NCBI RefSeq assembly: GCF_030123065.1
Contig: NZ_CP126093.1
Span: 4,284,001 to 4,348,000, forward strand
Length of the DNA stretch: 64,000 nucleotides
Source: Neobacillus sp. DY30
GTDB lineage: Bacteria > Bacillota > Bacilli > Bacillales > Cytobacillaceae
Reading direction: 5' to 3'
In this document: positions 56,275-64,000 of the stretch, piece after piece
Numbering within the stretch: position 1 is the first letter of the stretch
How the letters are laid out: each line of letters starts with the position of its first letter
Notes under the pieces: model-generated
The model's input: the letters and a program-made list of their open reading frames with translations, nothing else
Told to the model about the DNA's origin: nothing
The model's database searches: none
Position numbers and translations under genes: made by a program

Positions 56275-57776
56275 TTACTCAACCCGCGATTTAGTAGAAT
56301 ATTTGCTAAATAATCCTTCCATTTTTCTTCATGAACAGAATTACTTTGAGTACCTATTTCTGCTTGGTATTGTTCTAATTCAATTCCACAAACGTCACAG
56401 CAATTCGCTTTATTCCCCTTGCCAGGCTCTTCTTCAAAATACTCCAGAATTAAATCGCGCCTGCACGATGTCGATTTGACCCACTTTTTTAAATAATAAA
56501 TACTGTCTTTCTTAACCCGTAATCTGTCATTAACGAAATCCTTCAAGCTCTGTTTTGCTTGGTTTATATTGGTGAAATCATGGGACTTAATGAAGTCTTC
56601 AATAATCCGCCATTGAATCTCAGAGAAACCTCCGACGTCTCTTAAATGCTGATTCATTTCAAGGAAATGGTCGTCCAGTTTTTCTACCTTTGGAAAATAT
56701 GAAAATAACCAGTCAATTTGCAACTCAGACGGTAATTCACTTTCCGCAAGCTGTACAGGAAGCTGTTCATCTCCAGGAGAATATAAAAAATAAGCAATAC
56801 TGTCAAGCCCATCGCGTCCTGCTCGACCTATCTCCTGGAGGTATGACTCAATTTGCATTGGCATATGGTAGTGAATAATAAAACGAATATTTTCCTTATT
56901 AACACCCATGCCAAAAGCACTTGTTGCACAAATAATATCAAGTTGTCCGTGAATAAATTGTTGTTGTATGATGATTCTTTGTTCTTGGTCCAAGCCCCCA
57001 TGGTACGCCATGGATCTTGTAATTCCCTTCTCTGCTAATCGCAGAGCCATCTCTTCAGCCGTTTTCTTACTAGAAAAATAAATGATTCCAGGTTTCTGAA
57101 GCTGTCCAGCTAATTCTATCAGTCGTGAATGTTTATCGTAATAGTGAGATACCTCTTCAATATAAAAAGCAATATTTGGCCGGTCTATCGTGGATTCAAC
57201 CTTGGTAAATTTTTGTAAGTTAAGAGATTTAATTATATCCTCTCGTACCTTTTTTGTTGCCGTGGCTGTTAAAGCTAAAGTAAGGGGATCTCCTAATTGT
57301 TTCCTATATTCTCCTAACTTCGAATATTCTGGGCGAAAGTCGTAGCCCCATTGTGAAATACAATGTGCCTCATCTACTACAAATAATGAAATCGTAAGAG
57401 CCTGCAGCTTGTTCATAATAATGGGTAAGCTTAACATCTCAGGCGAAACGAAAATATATTTGTATTTTTTTAAATTCCGTAATACGTAGCCTCTTCTACC
57501 AGGATCAAGAAAAGAATTCAAAGCAATGACTCGTTTCTCGCCAAACTTCATTATTTGTTCTACCTGGTCCTGCATTAGAGATAACAGTGGAGAAACGATT
57601 AAGATTTGACCATTGAGACAATACCCCGGAAGTTGGTAGCATAAGGATTTACCAGTACCTGTTGGAAGCATTGCAATCGTGTGGTTCCCAGCAAGAAGAG
57701 AAGAAATCACTTCTTTTTGCCCCGTTTTAAAGGTTTTATATCCAAAATACTTATTTAGAAGATTTTCTAATTCCAT
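56271..57776 (-). CDS. recS: RecQ-family ATP-dependent helicase RecS
   Basis: A 501-residue short RecQ: TGQKEVI (motif 0), [15 protein letters not shown] (Walker A ~40), [18 protein letters not shown] (DEAH), LTATAT, motif IV-VI with [12 protein letters not shown] and [10 protein letters not shown]. The C-terminal zinc subdomain has CRRDLIL...NCCDVC. There is no HRDC domain, so it matches B. subtilis RecS rather than RecQ. Works in repair at stalled forks. Overlaps ypbB. Confidence 0.95.
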   Translation of the reverse strand: MELENLLNKYFGYKTFKTGQKEVISSLLAGNHTIAMLPTGTGKSLCYQLPGYCLNGQILIVSPLLSLMQDQVEQIMKFGEKRVIALNSFLDPGRRGYVLRNLKKYKYIFVSPEMLSLPIIMNKLQALTISLFVVDEAHCISQWGYDFRPEYSKLGEYRKQLGDPLTLALTATATKKVREDIIKSLNLQKFTKVESTIDRPNIAFYIEEVSHYYDKHSRLIELAGQLQKPGIIYFSSKKTAEEMALRLAEKGITRSMAYHGGLDQEQRIIIQQQFIHGQLDIICATSAFGMGVNKENIRFIIHYHMPMQIESYLQEIGRAGRDGLDSIAYFLYSPGDEQLPVQLAESELPSELQIDWLFSYFPKVEKLDDHFLEMNQHLRDVGGFSEIQWRIIEDFIKSHDFTNINQAKQSLKDFVNDRLRVKKDSIYYLKKWVKSTSCRRDLILEYFEEEPGKGNKANCCDVCGIELEQYQAEIGTQSNSVHEEKWKDYLANILLNRGLSK

Positions 57777-58813
57777 TGTCTATCACCATACTTTGCAAGA
57801 ACGAGTCTTATTTGAAAATAGGAAGCTGTTTTTAAGTTATTCCTAATTACCTTAAGCTGCCTTGTAGATTCTCGCCTTGAAATTTCTAATATCCTATGTT
57901 GTATGTCTTCATTGACATACGAGTTAATCGAAAAATCTTTTACATTCAAAGCAAACTCTACTAAATGATCTTCAATCGTACTTATTTTTAAATTTCGAAT
58001 CCGAGAGATTTCCTCAATCGTAAAGCCTTGATTCAAGAGTACCAAGGTTTTATGTGCCGAAAGTGTTAAAGAATCATTTTGAGCTATATTAGCTAGCAGT
58101 GATGATAACACTTTAAAACGAGAATGATCATTTTCAACAAAATAAAGTACACAATGGATTGAATTAATAAATTCGAGATGATATTGTATGGAATCAATAT
58201 TTAATTGTTTCTCAATTTGGGAGGAGGTCCTTCCAATTTGCTTATATCCCGTTAATCTAAAAATCAAAACCTCTGGATTGACATCCCTTGCCTGTTCAAG
58301 AATATCCACTAATTCCGAAAAAAGCGATATTCCCAGTTCTCGCTTTGAAACAGGTGTAGACTTTAGAAAATTCTTTAACCAGTTATGAACTTCAACATTT
58401 TTTTGTATTGGAATATATTTCGTTTCTTGGAATGTAAAATTTGATATTACTTGTACTAATAACGAAAGTCTTTCCCAAACTAATGAAGTAAAGGGCTGAT
58501 ATCGCCAACCATTCACATAATATGGCTGTGCATAATATACTAAATACTCTTCACCTTTCGAAGTTAGTTGAAATCTTTGTTCCCCACTTGCTTCAACAAG
58601 TTCTTTTTCAAGTAAGTGGTAGAAAATTTCCTCGAAAGTTTCACGGGTTAAGGGTTCTAGAATTCGAAAGTACCTCTTTAATGAAAATAAATGGGCATCC
58701 TGAAGTGTTTGTGACGATTTTTTTCCATTTAAAAGGTGATAGATGGAGTACATCGTCCGTTCTCCGTTTAATTGTTTTATACAATATAACAAAATGTTTT
58801 CAATATTAAACAT
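57767..58813 (-). CDS. ypbB: YpbB, helicase-associated HTH protein
   Basis: A 348-residue protein beginning [28 protein letters not shown]. The N-terminal half is helical with no known motif. The C-terminal ~90 residues form a helicase-associated HTH ([24 protein letters not shown]). Directly upstream of and overlapping recS, as in B. subtilis, so it probably assists the RecS helicase. The ATG at 58813 has a GGTGGGG site. Confidence 0.87.
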   Translation of the reverse strand: MFNIENILLYCIKQLNGERTMYSIYHLLNGKKSSQTLQDAHLFSLKRYFRILEPLTRETFEEIFYHLLEKELVEASGEQRFQLTSKGEEYLVYYAQPYYVNGWRYQPFTSLVWERLSLLVQVISNFTFQETKYIPIQKNVEVHNWLKNFLKSTPVSKRELGISLFSELVDILEQARDVNPEVLIFRLTGYKQIGRTSSQIEKQLNIDSIQYHLEFINSIHCVLYFVENDHSRFKVLSSLLANIAQNDSLTLSAHKTLVLLNQGFTIEEISRIRNLKISTIEDHLVEFALNVKDFSINSYVNEDIQHRILEISRRESTRQLKVIRNNLKTASYFQIRLVLAKYGDRQWN

Positions 58814-58995
58814 TCGGCCCCACCACTTTTTGCTCATTATCGACAAAATCACCTAATTTTCTATCCCTTATTCTATCATGAAATTGAGAATCTTGTTGCT
58901 AAAAATTGTGGAAGATTAGGGGAATCCATATTCTATAGGCATTTTTCTATTGAAAAGTTAGTCGTAGAGTTTTACAATAGGAATGAGTAATGCGT

Positions 58996-59012
58996 TTCCA
59001 TAATATATGGAA
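58996..59012. promoter_or_regulatory. Perfect palindrome upstream of fer
   Basis: TTCCATA ATA TATGGAA lies 35 bases before the fer start. Short, symmetrical and placed where an operator or start-site element would be. No regulator can be named. Confidence 0.35.
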
Positions 59013-59020
59013 GGTAGTAA

Positions 59021-59296
<276 letters not shown>

Positions 59297-59328
59297 TATT
59301 TTGTCATTAAAATATTGTTAAGCTGCTG

Positions 59329-59361
59329 CCTCCGCCAACTTAGGCGGAGGTTATTTATTTT
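59329..59361 (+). terminator. Terminator of fer
   Basis: CCTCCGCC / GGCGGAGG with a six-base loop and a TTATTTATTTT tail on the plus strand. Confidence 0.8.
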
Positions 59362-59365
59362 AATA

Positions 59366-59395
59366 AAAGAAACCAGGCGAACGCCTGGTTTCTTT
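59366..59395. terminator. Terminator between fer and ribU
   Basis: Perfect 14-base arms (AAAGAAACCAGGCG / CGCCTGGTTTCTTT) with a two-base loop, just after the ribU stop; symmetrical, so useful for both convergent genes. Confidence 0.8.
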
Positions 59396-59398
59396 GGT

Positions 59399-59968
59399 TT
59401 AAGCACTTTTTACAATTGTTAATTTATTAATCCAAGACTGCATTCTAATAAATAACAGCATAAATATGGATGACATCATTATGCCTTTAATTATATTAAA
59501 AGGTAAGATAGCAGGTACTACTAAATTACGCATGTCTGGGAACTTCAACAGCGATGTATAAGCCGGTAAAATAAACAAATAATTTAAAACGCTCATCATG
59601 ACTGCCATTATAAGGGTTCCGGCAATTAGTGCCAGTGTCATGCCTTTTCTGGTTTTCATTTTGTTGTAAACATAGTAAGTTGGCAATACAAACAAGATAC
59701 CAGCTAAAAAATTGGCAATATGGCCAACCGGAATACCTGTTGCACTTCCAGTAGCAACATAGTTAAGTGCATTTTTGAAAAACTCAACCAATATTCCTGC
59801 AACAGGTCCAAATAGTAAAGCTGCAATTAATGCTGGGATATCGCTAAAATCAACAAATAAAAAATTGGGAAATGGCGGAAGCGGAAAATTTATCAGCATT
59901 AGAAGATATGCGATACTGCTCAGCATTCCAATGGATACAATTGCTTTGACACTCATTTTTTTCTTCAT
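59399..59968 (-). CDS. ribU: Riboflavin ECF transporter S component
   Basis: A 189-residue RibU (YpaA/FmnP) S component with about six helices and the conserved FPNFLFVDFSDIPALIAALLFGPVAGILVE. It binds riboflavin and works with the shared ECF ATPase module, not in this window. The 290-base leader holds an FMN riboswitch and terminator, so expression falls when flavin is plentiful. Confidence 0.95.
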   Translation of the reverse strand: MKKKMSVKAIVSIGMLSSIAYLLMLINFPLPPFPNFLFVDFSDIPALIAALLFGPVAGILVEFFKNALNYVATGSATGIPVGHIANFLAGILFVLPTYYVYNKMKTRKGMTLALIAGTLIMAVMMSVLNYLFILPAYTSLLKFPDMRNLVVPAILPFNIIKGIMMSSIFMLLFIRMQSWINKLTIVKSA

Positions 59969-60042
59969 TCTTATCCTCTCTCCTTTTGATCCATCACTTT
60001 AGGAAGAGAGGTTCAGCATCGCTAAGGTGCCCTCCAGTAAAA

Positions 60043-60078
60043 TAAAAACCCCCAAGAAAAACATCTTGAGGGAGTTAC
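60043..60078 (-). terminator. Expression-platform terminator of the FMN riboswitch
   Basis: AACTCCCTCAAGA / TCTTGGGGGTT stem with a TTTATTTT tail on the minus strand, between the aptamer and ribU. Confidence 0.8.
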
Positions 60079-60131
60079 AAAGGCACGCTTAATAAACGTC
60101 CAATATACCATCGTTTTTTGAACGTCGCAGA

Positions 60132-60260
60132 ACCTCCATCTTCTCCCATCCAGACTATACTGTCGGCTTTGGAATCACACCAAATCCTGCCATAAAGGCT
60201 CGCGGGCTCAAGAGTTTACTCTAATACCGCCGGTCGGGAATTTCACCCTGCCCCGAAGAT
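60132..60260 (-). ncRNA. FMN riboswitch (RFN element)
   Basis: On the minus strand the RNA starts ATCTTCGGGGCAGGGTG, then AAATTCCCGACCGGCGGT, AGCCCGCGAGC, GGCAGGATTTGGTG, and ends GTCTGGATGGGAGAAGAT. These are the hallmark RFN segments, with the outer stem ATCTTC / GAAGAT. It precedes ribU, a classic target. The 59969-60042 stretch holds the ribU ribosome site and no gene. Confidence 0.95.
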
Positions 60261-60311
60261 AGATCGATATTTAATTTCTTTTTAATTATACTAACAAATA
60301 TTAGTTTTGAA

Positions 60312-60349
60312 AAGAAAAACGCTAACCCATATGTGATGGTTAGCGTTTT
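60312..60349 (-). terminator. Terminator of the M23/LysM gene
   Basis: ACGCTAACC / GGTTAGCGT stem with a ten-base loop and a TTTTCTTTT tail on the minus strand. Confidence 0.8.
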
Positions 60350-60354
60350 GTCAT

Positions 60355-61077
60355 TTATTTATGGATAACTAATACTTGCTCTGGCATGATAAGATCTGAT
60401 TTCAGTTGATTTACTTCTTTAAGCTTTTCAACTGTAAGATTACTTTTCTTTGCAATCGAGGTCAGTGTATCTCCTGCTTGTACAATATATTGGGCTTTAT
60501 CCCCATTAACATTTGTACTAGCTGCCAGGCTTTCATTAGTACTGGCCATACCACCCTTTACAGCCGCGCCTACACCAGCATTGCCAAGCAGCCTTTCAGG
60601 GTCAATTGCATTTTTTTTATCATATGTCCATTCGATTTGATGACTCTCAAAATGGAGATGAACTCCTGTAGATTCGCCCGTTCTCCCCATTGTCCCTATT
60701 CTATCACCCTGCTTAACCTCTTGCCCTTCATGTACATGGCGATTATTTAAGTGGGCATAAACGGTAACATAATTATTGGGGTGCTTAATAAAGATTACAT
60801 TCCCATATGTATTCGAATAATAGGATTTACCTACCATACCATCCGCCGCAGCAACAATAGGCGAATTAAGACCCCCAGCTATATCAATTCCTTTATGTGT
60901 TCCATGCCTTGTCCCATATGTATCAGATATGACACCATCCGCGGGCCATATCCATCCAGCTTTTATTTCTCTTGACTCCTGCATACTCGCTTCCGTCTGC
61001 TTACCTCCTAGAAATAATAAGCTGACACAAAGCGCCATAATTGCGGCGATTAAAAGCCGCCTTATGTAGTCTCGCAT
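60355..61077 (-). CDS. Secreted M23 peptidase with LysM domain
   Basis: A 240-residue protein: signal peptide (~1-31), an M23/LytM endopeptidase domain ~45-155, then a linker and a C-terminal LysM (YIVQAGDTLTSIAKKSNLTVEKLKEVN). Zn ligands are seen in HKGIDIA (HxxxD) and HLHFE (HxH). Expected to cut peptide bridges in peptidoglycan or activate others. Not in B. subtilis between ypaA and rsiX. Followed by its own terminator. Confidence 0.88.
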   Translation of the reverse strand: MRDYIRRLLIAAIMALCVSLLFLGGKQTEASMQESREIKAGWIWPADGVISDTYGTRHGTHKGIDIAGGLNSPIVAAADGMVGKSYYSNTYGNVIFIKHPNNYVTVYAHLNNRHVHEGQEVKQGDRIGTMGRTGESTGVHLHFESHQIEWTYDKKNAIDPERLLGNAGVGAAVKGGMASTNESLAASTNVNGDKAQYIVQAGDTLTSIAKKSNLTVEKLKEVNQLKSDLIMPEQVLVIHK

Positions 61078-61212
61078 TTAATTTTTTTCCTCCTTAATCT
61101 TGTCCTCTTCTCCACAAACCATATGTTTATCCATTCATGTTTAGAACATATTGTTGATGTGAGCGGTTGAACATACTTGTTATAATTTGGAGAGAATTAG
61201 GTTTTTATTCAT

Positions 61213-61250
61213 AAAAAAAGATTAACCCTCAGAAAGGTCAATCTTTTTTT
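61213..61250 (-). terminator. Terminator of sigX-rsiX
   Basis: AAAGATTGACC / GGTTAATCTTT stem with a TTTTTTT tail on the minus strand, just after rsiX. The 61078-61212 stretch upstream of the M23 gene contains no gene or promoter I would support. Confidence 0.75.
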
Positions 61251-61258
61251 ACTCTTTT

Positions 61259-62446
61259 TTATTGAAGTGTACGGTGATTTGGGGCTAATGGAACTTTCAT
61301 TTCCTTTGTCAAATCAAACGGACCTAAAAGCTTAATAGGAGCATTTAAAATCGTAATTGTATCAATTCCAAACTCCTTAGCTGTTAATAAAATAGCTTCA
61401 AAGGAGTGTGTATTCTCTAGGTTATTCTCCATATCTGCATTATCATCCATAGTGATAATTAGTTTATTTTCCCTGACAGTAACATCCTTAAAAGGAAATG
61501 AGGGTGCTAGTGAGGCTGCTAAACCCAGCTCCGGTTGACCTGTCTTCATCGCTTCAAAAGCAGCGGTAATGTCTTGATACCTAACGGTCGATGGGACGAG
61601 ATAGGTAGTTTCCATTCCATCCGGTGTATAGAAGAAGTAGGCATGTTTTTCTTCTGGTTCAACAGTTATTTCTTCCACTACACCAAAATTACCAAATTCT
61701 ATACCCGGTTGACCATTTGTTGTCAGCATAATTTTATTTACTTGGCTATTCGACGCAAAATTCTTCTTTAATAAGTTGATAAAATTGGTTTCAGATGTAG
61801 AACCTTCTCCATAGTTATGATCATTAGGTACATCAACAATGACGGTGTTTTTTGAATTATCTAATGTAAATGTTGCATTTAAAGGATAATAATCTGATAA
61901 TCCCCATTCCTCTTCCTTTAATAATGCCATATTTTCTGTGAAATAAGTAAGCCAGTTTTTATTACTATCTTTTGGGACAACCGTTGCGACAGGCACTAAA
62001 ACTTGAGCTTGAGAATCAGGAATCCAGTAGGTAATTACTGTCCCATCGACTACCTCATCTTCATATAGTGCCGTTTTATCGCTGCCTGTCATAAGCATTT
62101 TTGATTCAGCACCTGATAATCCTGTTTCATTTTTCATTGAATCTTCTTTTTTCATCTGAATTGATGAGTCTTCTTGCGGGAGACTTATTTGTTCCTCTTG
62201 GGACGATTTTTCCTGACCAATACGGTCAAGAGAATATTCCGTTCTATCCAACATTTTAGGTACTAATAAGAAAAATAGGAGTAATGCGGCTGCAGTTGCA
62301 ATACCTGGTAATATCCATGCAGGCCTTTTTCTCTTTTTAATAGAAAGATTTTGGTATATGTCTCGAGGATTGCGATGGTCATGTATTTTGGGCATTTGCC
62401 TTAGTAATTCTTCGAGCTGCTTATCGCTCCACTCTGACTTTTTCAC
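61259..62446 (-). CDS. rsiX: Anti-sigma-X factor RsiX-like
   Basis: A 395-residue membrane protein. A cytoplasmic ~45-residue N-terminus (KKSEWSDKQLEELLRQMPKIHDHRNP) is joined by one membrane helix (ILPGIATAAALLLFFLLV) to an outer domain ending with a GerMN-like repeat (VLVPVATVV, and TYLVPSTVRYQDI later). GTG start after AAAGGAGGG, overlapping sigX by 26 bases. It binds and restrains SigX. Confidence 0.88.
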   Translation of the reverse strand: MKKSEWSDKQLEELLRQMPKIHDHRNPRDIYQNLSIKKRKRPAWILPGIATAAALLLFFLLVPKMLDRTEYSLDRIGQEKSSQEEQISLPQEDSSIQMKKEDSMKNETGLSGAESKMLMTGSDKTALYEDEVVDGTVITYWIPDSQAQVLVPVATVVPKDSNKNWLTYFTENMALLKEEEWGLSDYYPLNATFTLDNSKNTVIVDVPNDHNYGEGSTSETNFINLLKKNFASNSQVNKIMLTTNGQPGIEFGNFGVVEEITVEPEEKHAYFFYTPDGMETTYLVPSTVRYQDITAAFEAMKTGQPELGLAASLAPSFPFKDVTVRENKLIITMDDNADMENNLENTHSFEAILLTAKEFGIDTITILNAPIKLLGPFDLTKEMKVPLAPNHRTLQ

Positions 62447-62972
62447 TCTCTAATCCCTCCTTTTCTTGAAATAATTCCATATGCTTCTTTAATACCTTTA
62501 AAGCGCGGTGTTGTGTTGTTTTTACTTTACTCTCTGTCCACCCCAAGGTTTCGGCTGTTTCCGTTATCGATAAATCATTTAAAAAACGTAATATGATAAC
62601 AGAACGTTGGTCAACTGTACAATGATTTAAACATTTATAAATCCATTTAATTTCTTCGTTATGAACCATAATTTCTTCCGGAATTGGGTATTCATCTTTC
62701 ACTTGGCTGGAGGACCAGTCAAACTTTTCAAGCAATCTGCCTTTCCATCCCTTTTGCTTTCGAAAAGAATCAATTGCAACATTCCGGGCAATAGAAAATA
62801 GCCATGTTTTTTCGCTGCTCTTTCCTTCAAAGCGATGATAGGATTTAAACACCCTTATATATACTTCCTGTACTAAATCCTCTGCCTGTTCTTTGTTTCT
62901 AACCATATAAAATAAAAATTGAAAAACATCATGATGATATTTTTGATATAGTTCATCGAAAACGGAGTCCAT
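62421..62972 (-). CDS. sigX: ECF RNA polymerase sigma factor SigX
   Basis: A 183-residue ECF sigma: region 2 (YHHDVFQFLFYMVRNKEQAEDLVQEVYIRV, KTWLFSIARNVAID), region 4 (VDQRSVIILRFLNDLSITETAETLGWTESKVK). In Bacillus, SigX controls envelope charge and antimicrobial peptide tolerance. Followed by rsiX and preceded by resE as in B. subtilis. A matching self-type promoter lies upstream. Confidence 0.95.
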   Translation of the reverse strand: MDSVFDELYQKYHHDVFQFLFYMVRNKEQAEDLVQEVYIRVFKSYHRFEGKSSEKTWLFSIARNVAIDSFRKQKGWKGRLLEKFDWSSSQVKDEYPIPEEIMVHNEEIKWIYKCLNHCTVDQRSVIILRFLNDLSITETAETLGWTESKVKTTQHRALKVLKKHMELFQEKEGLESEKVRVER

Positions 62973-62999
62973 CCATTCCCCTCCCCGTTCATAGAATTA

Positions 63000-63026
63000 G
63001 TCGATACTTATGTACAAAAGGTTTCA
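63000..63026 (-). promoter_or_regulatory. ECF (SigX-type) autoregulatory promoter of sigX
   Basis: TGAAAC, 17 bases, CGAC on the minus strand, about 30 bases before sigX. It matches the known SigX consensus (TGTAAC, N17, CGWC) except one base. Confidence 0.75.
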
Positions 63027-63086
63027 CTTTTAAATATAGACTTTTTAAGCCAAAAAGTGAAGGCATTCTTATCAACCATAAAAAAC

Positions 63087-63110
63087 AAAAAACCACTCCC
63101 TAAAGAATGG
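63087..63110 (-). terminator. Probable terminator of resE
   Basis: CCATTC / GAGTGG six-pair stem (one wobble) with a TTTTTTG tail on the minus strand, 58 bases after the resE stop. Confidence 0.55.
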
Positions 63111-63167
63111 ATTTTGTGTAAAATATAAAATGTTCCTCGTGAATCAAGAGAAAACGCCATATTTTTC

Positions 63168-64000
63168 TTATTTTCGTGGAAGTAAGAAGGTAAATGTCGT
63201 TCCTTGTCCGATTTTACTCTGAACAGAAATATGCCCTCGATGAGCATCAATGATATTTTTCGCGATAGCGAGTCCCAGCCCAGTACCAGCTCTTCCTCTA
63301 GTTCGAGCTTTATCTGCTTTATAAAAACGTTCAAAAACGAATGGTAAGTCCTCTTCTGGTATACCTGAACCAGAATCGGAAACCTCTACTTTAATCCCGA
63401 AATCTTCATTTTTCACAAGTAATCGAACAGATCCTCCCTGCGGAGTATGTCTAATCGCGTTATCAATTAAATTGGTTAGCACTTGCTCGATACGATCAGG
63501 GTCAAATAAAATATTCGGTATATCATTTTCTAGGTCAGCACTGAGGGAAATATCATTGTCTCTTGCCAGCCCCTGAAATTTATGAATAATTCTATTCATA
63601 AACGAAGGCAAATTAACTTGATCAAGTGTTAATTGAATATGCCCTGCTTCCATTCTAGCAAGGTCAAGAAGCTCATTTACAAGCCTGCCCATCCTAAGTG
63701 ATTCATCATAGATGACTTTAGCCATTTCCTTTTTCTCTTCCTGAGATTCTGCAATATCATCTACAATAGCTTCACTATAGCCCTGTAACATAGAAATCGG
63801 TGTTCGAAGCTCATGAGAAACATTTGCTATAAAGTCTTTTCTCATTTTTTCTAATAGCCGTTCCTCTGTCATGTCTCTAAGAACAGCTACTGCTCCACGT
63901 ATAAACCGGTTACTATACAGAGGGCTGACTAGAATCACCCAATGACGGCCTTGAAGAGAAATTTCTCCTACTTGCTCTTTCTCCGTATCAACAGCTCGTT
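63168..64000 (-). CDS. resE: Sensor histidine kinase ResE, partial (N-terminus outside window)
   Basis: The C-terminal ~277 residues of a membrane sensor kinase; the frame stays open to the edge, so no start is given. Contents: end of a PAS domain ([14 protein letters not shown]), then HisKA with H-box [13 protein letters not shown], and HATPase with N-box [11 protein letters not shown]1 [24 protein letters not shown] and G2 [12 protein letters not shown]. Position before sigX identifies ResE, partner of ResD, a regulator of respiration under low oxygen. Confidence 0.92.
   Translation of the reverse strand, partial: RAVDTEKEQVGEISLQGRHWVILVSPLYSNRFIRGAVAVLRDMTEERLLEKMRKDFIANVSHELRTPISMLQGYSEAIVDDIAESQEEKKEMAKVIYDESLRMGRLVNELLDLARMEAGHIQLTLDQVNLPSFMNRIIHKFQGLARDNDISLSADLENDIPNILFDPDRIEQVLTNLIDNAIRHTPQGGSVRLLVKNEDFGIKVEVSDSGSGIPEEDLPFVFERFYKADKARTRGRAGTGLGLAIAKNIIDAHRGHISVQSKIGQGTTFTFLLPRK

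Noticed and set aside
61078..61212. TATAAT on the plus strand (near 61181) as a promoter
   Set aside because: No -35 at 16-18 bases and no plus-strand gene follows.
63008..63334. 108-codon minus-strand frame overlapping the end of resE
   Set aside because: It lies mostly in another frame of resE and contains the resE terminator and sigX promoter region; no family likeness.

Overview
This is a chromosomal window from a low-GC, endospore-forming member of the Bacillaceae. The evidence is sporulation genes (spoIVA, cotJABC, sleB, ypeB, ypjB), bacillithiol synthesis genes, the TRAP gene mtrB, strong AGGAGG ribosome sites, and gene order that follows the Bacillus subtilis ypmB-to-resE stretch almost gene for gene. 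The departures from B. subtilis order suggest a relative outside the subtilis group (Neobacillus/Mesobacillus-like is a guess). Almost everything lies on the minus strand; the plus-strand exceptions are ypjC, ypzI, cotJABC and fer.

Layout. 1-4.2 kb: end of ypmB, ypmA, a secreted degenerate beta-lactamase-fold protein, dinG. 4.3-6.6 kb: panBCD behind a structured leader that looks like an attenuator. 6.6-12.3 kb: ypjD-dapB-mgsA-bshB1-bshA-cca-birA operon (lysine/cell wall, methylglyoxal, bacillithiol, tRNA, biotin). 12.4-15.6 kb: ypjC, a YugP-type membrane protease, ypjB, ypjA. 15.6-20.2 kb: qcrABC (menaquinol:cytochrome c reductase), ypiF, ypiB, ypiA. 20.2-27.5 kb: an unrecognised amidohydrolase-like gene, then the aromatic supraoperon aroC-aroB-aroH-hisC-tyrA-aroA, without the trp genes that sit inside it in B. 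subtilis. 27.7-32.3 kb: ndk, menaquinone genes (hepT, menG, hepS), mtrB, folE, hbs. 32.6-39.2 kb: spoIVA, yphF, yphE, gpsA, der, yphA, ypzI. 39.2-45.4 kb: fni, rpsA homologue, plsC, cmk, ypfB, ypeB, sleB. 45.5-52.2 kb: prsW, asparaginase, ypdA, gudB, mecB, a MerR-type regulator, ypbG. 52.2-58.9 kb: a small membrane protein, a CBS/ACT protein, cotJABC, ypbF, ypbE, ypbD, recS, ypbB. 59-64 kb: fer, ribU with an FMN riboswitch, an M23/LysM peptidase, rsiX, sigX, and the 3' part of resE.

The genes are mostly housekeeping. Themes are cofactors and precursors (pantothenate, chorismate, menaquinone, folate/GTP cyclohydrolase, isoprenoids, riboflavin uptake), thiol redox (BshA, BshB1 and the putative bacillithiol-disulfide reductase YpdA), respiration (bc complex, menaquinone, ResE), envelope stress (SigX/RsiX, PrsW) and spore formation and germination.

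I found no phage, transposon, CRISPR array, tRNA, rRNA or defence island, and no clear undescribed system. The points most worth a second look are the panBCD leader with mutually exclusive hairpins, two fast-evolving genes whose catalytic metal ligands are absent, loss of trp genes while TRAP is kept, two small genes whose ribosome sites lie inside hairpins, a pair of related intergenic repeats, and a structured patch between spoIVA and yphF.
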